From the NCBI RefSeq assembly GCF_003963535.1, contig NZ_CP034539.1, forward strand, positions 8,928,001 to 8,992,000: a stretch of 64,000 nucleotides of DNA, in the 5' to 3' direction. The notes below the pieces were generated by a model, which had not been told where the DNA came from, did no database searches, and saw only the letters and a program-made list of their open reading frames with translations. Below are positions 58,461 to 64,000 of the stretch, piece by piece. This DNA comes from Streptomyces cyaneochromogenes. GTDB taxonomy: Bacteria > Actinomycetota > Actinomycetes > Streptomycetales > Streptomycetaceae. The number at the start of each line of letters is the position of its first letter. Within the stretch, counting starts at the first letter, position 1. The translations under genes were made by a program, and so were the position numbers.

Positions 58461-60476
58461 ATGACAGCGACGACCGACGGAAGCACCGGGGCACTGCCAC
58501 CCCGGGCAGCCGCGGCCAGCGACACGGACACCGAGACCCCCGTGGCGGCAGGGGTGCACGAAGCCGCCGAGCGCGCGGTCCGGCGCGCCACCGACTTCCT
58601 GCTGGCGAAGCAGGACGCCCAGGGCTGGTGGAAGGGCGACCTCGAGACGAACGTCACGATGGACGCCGAGGACCTGCTGCTCCGTCAGTTCCTGGGCATC
58701 CGCGACGAGAAGACCACACAGGCCGCGGCGCTCTTCATCCGAGGCGAACAGCGCGAGGACGGCACCTGGGGCACCTTCTACGGCGCGCCCGGCGAACTCT
58801 CCGCAACCGTCGAGGCGTATGTCGCCCTGCGTCTGGCCGGCGACGCGCCCGACGCCCCGCACATGGCGAAGGCCTCCGCCTGGATCCGCGCGCAGGGCGG
58901 CATCGCCGCCTCCCGGGTCTTCACCCGGATCTGGCTGGCCCTGTTCGGCTGGTGGAAGTGGGAGGACCTGCCCGAACTCCCACCGGAGCTCATCTACTTC
59001 CCCAAGTGGTTCCCGCTCAACATCTACGACTTCGGCTGCTGGGCCCGGCAGACCATCGTCCCGCTGACCATCGTCTCCGCGAAGCGCCCGGTCCGGCCCG
59101 CGCCCTTCCCGCTCGAAGAACTGCACACCGACCCGGCCCACCCCAACCCGCCCAAACCCCTTGCCCCGGCCGTCAGTTGGGAGGGCGCCTTCCAGCGGCT
59201 CGACAAGGCGCTGCACCAGCTGCGCAAGGTCGCCCCGCGCAGGCTGCGCAGAGCCGCCATGAACAGCGCCGCCCGCTGGATCATCGAGCGACAGGAGAAC
59301 GACGGCTGCTGGGGCGGCATCCAGCCGCCGGCGGTGTATTCGGTCATCGCCCTGCACCTGCTGGGTTACGACCTCGAACACCCCGTGATGCGCGAGGGGT
59401 TGGCGTCGCTGGACCGGTTCGCCGTCTGGCGCGAGGACGGGGCCCGGATGATCGAGGCCTGCCAGTCGCCGGTCTGGGACACCTGCCTCGCGACGATCGC
59501 GCTCGTGGACGCGGGCGTGCCCGCCGATCATCCGCAGCTCGTCAGGGCCGCGGACTGGATGCTGGGCGAGGAGATCGTGCGGCCCGGGGACTGGGCCGTG
59601 AAGCGTCCCCAACTGCCACCGGGCGGCTGGGCGTTCGAGTTCCACAATGACAACTACCCGGACATCGACGACACCGCCGAGGTGGTCCTCGCGCTGCGCC
59701 GGGTCCGGCACCCCGACCCGGAGCGGGTGGAGAGGGCGATCGGGCGCGGGGTGCGCTGGAACCTCGGGATGCAGTCGAGGAACGGGGCCTGGGGCGCCTT
59801 CGACGTCGACAACACCAGCCCCTTCCCGAACCGGCTGCCCTTCTGCGACTTCGGCGAGGTCATCGACCCGCCGTCGGCGGACGTCACCGCGCACGTCGTC
59901 GAGATGCTCGCGGTCGAGGGCCTGGCCCACGATCCGCGCACCCGGCGCGGCATCCAGTGGCTGCTCGCCGAGCAGGAACCGGACGGCTCGTGGTTCGGGC
60001 GCTGGGGCGTCAACTACGTCTACGGCACCGGATCGGTCGTACCCGCCCTGGTGGCCGCCGGCTTCCCGGGCTCCCACCCCGCGATCCGCCGCGCCGTGAC
60101 CTGGCTGGAGTCCGTCCAGAACGACGACGGCGGCTGGGGCGAGGACCTGCGCTCCTACAGGTACGTCAAGGAGTGGAGCGGCAAGGGTGCCTCGACCGCC
60201 TCGCAGACCGCGTGGGCGCTGATGGCGCTGCTGGCCGCGGGGGAGAGGGACTCCAAGGCCGTCGAGCGCGGCATCGAGTGGCTCGCGGCCACCCAGCGGG
60301 CGGACGGCTCCTGGGACGAGCCGTACTTCACCGGTACCGGGTTCCCCTGGGACTTCTCGATCAACTACCACCTCTACCGGCAGGTCTTCCCGCTCACCGC
60401 GCTCGGCCGCTACGTCCACGGCGAGCCCTTCGCCGACAGGTCCGGGGCGACCCTGGCCGAGGTCAAGGGGAGCTGA
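58461..60476 (+). CDS. shc: squalene-hopene cyclase
   Basis: 671-aa monotopic membrane triterpene cyclase that turns squalene into hopene/hopanol. Catalytic DxDD is Asp401-Ile-Asp403-Asp404 (YPDIDDTAEV). Several QW motifs are visible (QDAQGWWKGDL, QREDGTWGTFYG, QENDGCWGGI, QSRNGAWGAF, QNDDGGWGED, QRADGSWDEP). The length is typical for bacterial Shc, with a ~35-residue disordered N-terminus. GAAGGGGAAG lies just before ATG 58461. Stop overlaps hpnG by 1 nt. Confidence 0.96.
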   Translation: MTATTDGSTGALPPRAAAASDTDTETPVAAGVHEAAERAVRRATDFLLAKQDAQGWWKGDLETNVTMDAEDLLLRQFLGIRDEKTTQAAALFIRGEQREDGTWGTFYGAPGELSATVEAYVALRLAGDAPDAPHMAKASAWIRAQGGIAASRVFTRIWLALFGWWKWEDLPELPPELIYFPKWFPLNIYDFGCWARQTIVPLTIVSAKRPVRPAPFPLEELHTDPAHPNPPKPLAPAVSWEGAFQRLDKALHQLRKVAPRRLRRAAMNSAARWIIERQENDGCWGGIQPPAVYSVIALHLLGYDLEHPVMREGLASLDRFAVWREDGARMIEACQSPVWDTCLATIALVDAGVPADHPQLVRAADWMLGEEIVRPGDWAVKRPQLPPGGWAFEFHNDNYPDIDDTAEVVLALRRVRHPDPERVERAIGRGVRWNLGMQSRNGAWGAFDVDNTSPFPNRLPFCDFGEVIDPPSADVTAHVVEMLAVEGLAHDPRTRRGIQWLLAEQEPDGSWFGRWGVNYVYGTGSVVPALVAAGFPGSHPAIRRAVTWLESVQNDDGGWGEDLRSYRYVKEWSGKGASTASQTAWALMALLAAGERDSKAVERGIEWLAATQRADGSWDEPYFTGTGFPWDFSINYHLYRQVFPLTALGRYVHGEPFADRSGATLAEVKGS

Positions 60477-61117
60477 TGAGCCCACAGCCCGCCTCGGCCC
60501 CGCTGCTGATCGCCTGCGCGCTCGGCATCGAGCAGCTCGCCCTGCGCACGGGCGAGCGCGGCGGGGCCGGCGGGCCGGTCACCGTGCTCCGTACGGGGAT
60601 GGGCCCCCGGGCGGCCGAACGTTCCGTCACCCGGATGCTGGCCGACCCGGTCCTCGCCGGGGCCGCCGTGCTCGCCACGGGCTTCTGTGCGGGGCTCGCT
60701 CCCGGGATGCACCCCGGCGACCTGGTCGTCGCCGAGGAGACCCGGGATCCGGCGGGAACCATTCCGTGCGTGGGGACCGACCTACTCGTCAAAGAGCTGG
60801 TGCGCGCCGTCCCCGGCCGCACCGTCCACACCGGACCACTCGCCGGATCCGATCACGTCATCCGTGGTCGGGAACGGTCCGACCTGCTCTCGACCGGCGC
60901 AATCGCGGTCGACATGGAGTCGGCGGCCACACTCCTGGGCGCCGTACGCACGGGCGAGCGCCCGGTTGCGGCCGTCCGGGTGGTCGTGGACGCTCCAGAA
61001 CATGAACTCGTCCGGATCGGCACGTTGCGCGGTGGAATATCTGCCTTCCGCGTTCTTCGTTCCGTTCTGCCCGCTTTCTTCGAATGGCACCGTTCTTTGC
61101 TGCTCCCCAGGAGGTGA
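60476..61117 (+). CDS. hpnG: adenosylhopane nucleosidase/phosphorylase HpnG
   Basis: 213-aa protein of the purine nucleoside phosphorylase/MTA-SAH nucleosidase fold. LLIACALGIEQLAL, TVLRTGMGPRAAERSV, ATGFCAGLAPGMHPGDLVVA and the IAVDMESAATLLGAVR motif, in which the Met-Glu-Ser contacts the ribose. HpnG cleaves adenine from adenosylhopane to give ribosylhopane (or its phosphate). ATG 60476 overlaps the shc stop (TGATG). Directly precedes hpnH, its substrate-producing partner. Confidence 0.92.
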   Translation: MSPQPASAPLLIACALGIEQLALRTGERGGAGGPVTVLRTGMGPRAAERSVTRMLADPVLAGAAVLATGFCAGLAPGMHPGDLVVAEETRDPAGTIPCVGTDLLVKELVRAVPGRTVHTGPLAGSDHVIRGRERSDLLSTGAIAVDMESAATLLGAVRTGERPVAAVRVVVDAPEHELVRIGTLRGGISAFRVLRSVLPAFFEWHRSLLLPRR

Positions 61118-61122
61118 GCCAG

Positions 61123-62145
61123 ATGGCCATGCCGCTGCGTCAGTCCATCAAGGTCGCTACTTACTTGGCCGAACAGAAGATCCGCAGGCGGGACAAGTTT
61201 CCGCTCATCGTCGAGCTGGAACCGCTCTTCGCCTGCAACCTGAAGTGCGAGGGCTGTGGCAAGATCCAGCACCCGGCCGGAGTGCTGAAGCAGCGGATGC
61301 CCGTCGCGCAGGCCGTGGGAGCGGTGCTCGAATCGGGCGCTCCGATGGTGTCCATCGCCGGCGGCGAGCCTCTGATGCACCCTCAGATCGACGAGATCGT
61401 GCGGCAGTTGGTGGCCAAGAAGAAGTACGTCTTCCTCTGCACCAACGCCATGCTGCTGCGCAAGAAGATGGACAAGTTCAAGCCCTCGCCGTACTTCGCG
61501 TTCGCCGTGCACATCGACGGCCTGCGCGAGCGCCACGACGAGTCGGTGGCGAAGGAGGGTGTGTTCGACGAGGCGGTGGAGGCCATGAAGGAGGCCAAGA
61601 GGCGCGGCTTCCGGGTCACCACCAACTCCACCTTCTTCAACACCGACACCCCGCAGACGATCATCGAGGTCCTCAACTACCTCAACGACGACCTCAAGGT
61701 CGACGAGATGATGATCTCGCCCGCCTACGCCTACGAGAAGGCCCCTGACCAGGAGCACTTCCTGGGCGTCGAGCAGACCCGGGAGCTGTTCAAGAAGGCC
61801 TTCGCGGGCGGCAACCGGCGCAAGTGGCGCCTCAACCACTCACCGCTCTTCCTGGACTTCCTGGAGGGCAAGGTCGACTTCCCGTGCACCGCATGGGCGA
61901 TCCCGAACTACTCGCTGTTCGGCTGGCAGCGCCCCTGCTATCTGATGAGCGACGGGTACGTCCCGACGTACCGCGAGCTCATCGAGGAGACCGACTGGGA
62001 CAAGTACGGCCGCGGCAAGGACCCGCGCTGCGCCAACTGCATGGCGCACTGCGGCTACGAGCCCACCGCCGTCCTCGCCACCATGGGCTCGCTGAAGGAG
62101 TCGCTGCGCGCCATGCGCGAGACGGTCTCCGGAAACCGGGAGTGA
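61123..62145 (+). CDS. hpnH: adenosyl-hopene transferase HpnH (radical SAM)
   Basis: 340-aa radical SAM enzyme that adds the 5'-deoxyadenosyl group of SAM to hopene. Iron-sulfur Cys38, Cys42 and Cys45 in ACNLKCEGCGKIQHPAG; SIAGGEPLMHPQIDEIVRQL is the SAM-binding GGEP; a C-terminal set of Cys (CANCMAHCGYEP) resembles the HpnH-conserved extension. ATG 61123 has AGGAGGTGA seven bases upstream. Confidence 0.95.
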   Translation: MAMPLRQSIKVATYLAEQKIRRRDKFPLIVELEPLFACNLKCEGCGKIQHPAGVLKQRMPVAQAVGAVLESGAPMVSIAGGEPLMHPQIDEIVRQLVAKKKYVFLCTNAMLLRKKMDKFKPSPYFAFAVHIDGLRERHDESVAKEGVFDEAVEAMKEAKRRGFRVTTNSTFFNTDTPQTIIEVLNYLNDDLKVDEMMISPAYAYEKAPDQEHFLGVEQTRELFKKAFAGGNRRKWRLNHSPLFLDFLEGKVDFPCTAWAIPNYSLFGWQRPCYLMSDGYVPTYRELIEETDWDKYGRGKDPRCANCMAHCGYEPTAVLATMGSLKESLRAMRETVSGNRE

Positions 62146-62149
62146 CACC

Positions 62150-63325
62150 ATGACCGCCATCCCCTTGGGCGTCCCCGAGGTACCGGTCCGGCCGATCGCC
62201 GAGCGGCGTGTGTCGCGGCTGATCCAGGTCGGTCCGGTGGCGGTGGGGGGCGGGGCCCCGGTGTCGGTGCAGTCGATGACGACGACGCGTACGTCGGACA
62301 TCGGCGCCACGCTGCAGCAGATCGCCGAGCTCACGGCCTCGGGCTGCCAGATCGTGCGGGTGGCCTGCCCGACGCAGGACGACGCGGACGCGCTCGCGAC
62401 GATCGCCCGCAAGTCGCAGATCCCGGTGATCGCGGACATCCACTTCCAGCCGAAGTACGTCTTCGCGGCCATCGAGGCGGGCTGTGCGGCCGTCCGGGTC
62501 AACCCCGGCAACATCAAGCAGTTCGACGACAAGGTCAAGGAGATCGCGCGGGCCGCCAAGGACCACGGCACGCCGATCCGCATCGGCGTCAACGCGGGTT
62601 CGCTGGACCGGCGGCTGCTGCAGAAGTACGGCAAGGCGACACCGGAGGCGCTCGTGGAGAGCGCGCTGTGGGAGGCGTCGCTCTTCGAGGAGCACGACTT
62701 CCGGGACATCAAGATCTCGGTCAAGCACAACGACCCGGTCGTGATGATCGAGGCGTACAAGCAGCTCGCCGCCCAGTGCGACTACCCGCTGCACCTCGGG
62801 GTGACCGAGGCCGGTCCAGCCTTCCAGGGCACGATCAAGTCGGCGGTCGCCTTCGGCGCGCTGCTCTCGCGGGGCATCGGCGACACGATCCGTGTCTCCC
62901 TGTCCGCGCCGCCCGCCGAGGAGGTCAAGGTCGGCATCCAGATCCTGGAGTCGCTGAACCTCCGGCAGCGGCGTCTGGAGATCGTCTCCTGCCCGTCGTG
63001 CGGGCGGGCCCAGGTCGACGTCTACAAGCTCGCCGACGAGGTCACGGCCGGTCTGGAGGGCATGGAAGTGCCGCTACGGGTGGCCGTCATGGGCTGTGTG
63101 GTCAACGGCCCCGGTGAGGCGCGGGAGGCGGACCTCGGGGTCGCCTCGGGCAACGGCAAGGGCCAGATCTTCGTCAAGGGCGAGGTCATCAAGACCGTCT
63201 CCGAGTCCAAGATCGTCGAGACGCTGATCGAAGAGGCGATGAAGATCGCCGAGCAGATGGAGCAGGACGGGGCCGCATCGGGCGCCCCCGCCGTCACGGG
63301 GAAACCGGCAGTGACGGTGAGTTGA
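62150..63325 (+). CDS. ispG: 4-hydroxy-3-methylbut-2-enyl-diphosphate synthase IspG
   Basis: 391-aa GcpE/IspG of the MEP pathway, converting MEcPP to HMBPP with a 4Fe-4S cluster. TIM-barrel motifs VSVQSMTTTRTSDIGATLQQ, RVACPTQDDADALA, VIADIHFQPKYVF and RVNPGNIK; cluster ligands Cys281, Cys284 (SCPSCGRAQVDVY) and Cys316 (MGCVVNGPGEAREADLG). Starts four bases after hpnH stops. Streptomyces generally carries another ispG in a housekeeping MEP locus, so this is likely a hopanoid-dedicated copy. Confidence 0.95.
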   Translation: MTAIPLGVPEVPVRPIAERRVSRLIQVGPVAVGGGAPVSVQSMTTTRTSDIGATLQQIAELTASGCQIVRVACPTQDDADALATIARKSQIPVIADIHFQPKYVFAAIEAGCAAVRVNPGNIKQFDDKVKEIARAAKDHGTPIRIGVNAGSLDRRLLQKYGKATPEALVESALWEASLFEEHDFRDIKISVKHNDPVVMIEAYKQLAAQCDYPLHLGVTEAGPAFQGTIKSAVAFGALLSRGIGDTIRVSLSAPPAEEVKVGIQILESLNLRQRRLEIVSCPSCGRAQVDVYKLADEVTAGLEGMEVPLRVAVMGCVVNGPGEAREADLGVASGNGKGQIFVKGEVIKTVSESKIVETLIEEAMKIAEQMEQDGAASGAPAVTGKPAVTVS

Positions 63326-63356
63326 ACCAAGGCACGGACCGAGAGGGGGCCCGAGC

Positions 63357-64000
63357 GTGACGATTCTGGAGAGCATCCGGGGGCCGCGCGACCTGAAGGC
63401 GCTGTCCGAGGCGGAACTCGGTGAACTGTCCGACGAGATCCGGGAGTTCCTGGTGCACGCGGTCGCCAGGACCGGCGGACACCTCGGGCCCAACCTGGGG
63501 GTGGTGGAACTCTCCATCGCGCTCCACCGGGTCTTCGAGTCGCCGGTCGACCGCATCGTCTGGGACACCGGTCACCAGAGCTACGTGCACAAGCTTCTGA
63601 CGGGACGGCAGGACTTCTCCAAGCTGCGCGGCAAGGGCGGCCTGTCCGGCTACCCCTCGCGCGAGGAGTCCGAGCACGACATCGTCGAGAACAGCCACGC
63701 CTCCACCGCGCTCGGCTGGGCCGACGGGCTCGCCAAGGCCCGTCAGGTGCAGGGGGAGAAGGGGCACGTCGTCGCGGTGATCGGCGACGGGGCGCTGACC
63801 GGGGGCATGGCCTGGGAGGCGCTGAACAACATCGCGGCCGCCAAGGACCGGCCGCTGATCATCGTCGTCAACGACAACGAGCGGTCGTACGCCCCGACCA
63901 TCGGGGGCCTCGCCAACCATCTGGCCACCCTGCGCACGACCGACAGCTACGAGAAGGTCCTGGCCTGGGGGAAGGACGTACTGCTGCGGACCCCGCTGGT
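63357..64000 (+). CDS. dxs: 1-deoxy-D-xylulose-5-phosphate synthase Dxs, 3' end off the window
   Basis: First ~214 residues of a thiamine-diphosphate enzyme that condenses pyruvate and glyceraldehyde-3-phosphate in the first step of the MEP pathway. HLGPNLGVVELSIALH, WDTGHQSYVHKLLTGR, GGLSGYPSREESEHD and the ThDP/Mg motif GDGALTGGMAWEALNN (from residue 143) are present. GTG 63357 follows GAGAGGGGG by seven bases. It ends the visible hopanoid/MEP operon, 31 nt after ispG. Confidence 0.95.
   Translation, partial: MTILESIRGPRDLKALSEAELGELSDEIREFLVHAVARTGGHLGPNLGVVELSIALHRVFESPVDRIVWDTGHQSYVHKLLTGRQDFSKLRGKGGLSGYPSREESEHDIVENSHASTALGWADGLAKARQVQGEKGHVVAVIGDGALTGGMAWEALNNIAAAKDRPLIIVVNDNERSYAPTIGGLANHLATLRTTDSYEKVLAWGKDVLLRTPL

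Noticed and set aside
58431..60485. 684-codon minus-strand frame opposite shc
   Set aside because: Shadow of shc; no motif, low-complexity.
46327..64000. Antibiotic-type biosynthetic gene cluster
   Set aside because: No polyketide, peptide or terpene tailoring enzymes beyond hopanoid and envelope genes; the block is hopanoid and cell-surface metabolism.

Overview
The window is high-GC actinobacterial chromosome, almost certainly Streptomyces. Codon third positions are strongly G/C, GTG and TTG starts are common, and there are an SsgA-like sporulation protein, an LPFR small protein, an SCO6745-family protein and a complete hopanoid operon. From memory, the gene order follows the S. coelicolor SCO6718-SCO6768 region; this was not checked by alignment. 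The left edge cuts a dimethylargininase gene (3' end missing) and the right edge cuts dxs.

Layout. 0-5 kb: ddaH fragment, a UvrA-like ATPase and an ABC-F ATPase behind a strong promoter and a structured 219-nt leader (probable antibiotic-type attenuation), then ssgD. 5-11 kb: small housekeeping and accessory genes (BNR-repeat secreted protein, YciI-like, endonuclease V, SHOCT and DUF6325 proteins, GAP-type and YihY/BrkB-type membrane proteins). 11.37-12.24 kb: a complete 867-bp IS5-type element with perfect 27-bp ends and a TAA duplication. 12.3-20 kb: a saccharopine-dehydrogenase-like reductase, a decayed MmcQ/YjbR gene, then a fatty acid or branched acid degradation operon (class III CoA-transferase/racemase, acyl-CoA dehydrogenase, thiolase, FadB/FadJ). 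20-24 kb: MerR regulator divergent from an amino-acid permease, a macro-domain protein and a decayed PfkB sugar kinase. 24-29 kb: three secreted peptidases (M1, S15, M14). 29-46 kb: BCCT transporter, a second ABC-F, serine hydrolase, Tex, GlxA-type regulator with a DJ-1 partner, enoyl-CoA hydratase, HdeD-like protein, anti-sigma-like ATPase, IPP isomerase, CDF metal exporter and galE.

46.3-53.4 kb is the most interesting block: seven tightly coupled genes encoding two CDP-alcohol phosphotransferases, a LicC-like nucleotidyltransferase, a protein resembling sn-glycerol-1-phosphate dehydrogenase, a GT2 glycosyltransferase and a Wzm/Wzt (TagGH)-type ABC exporter. Together they look like a pathway that makes a CDP-activated polyol phosphate, builds a glycosylated phosphodiester lipid or polymer, and exports it. 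I do not know an assigned product.

53.7-64 kb: the hopanoid operon hpnC-hpnD-(47-aa ORF)-hpnE-polyprenyl synthase, then shc-hpnG-hpnH-ispG-dxs. The MEP-pathway enzymes supply IPP/DMAPP (idi lies 10 kb upstream), the prenyl synthase makes FPP, HpnD/C/E make squalene, Shc cyclises it to hopene, and HpnH/HpnG extend hopene to ribosylhopane precursors. Nearly all these genes overlap by 1-4 nt. No tRNA, rRNA or CRISPR array was seen.
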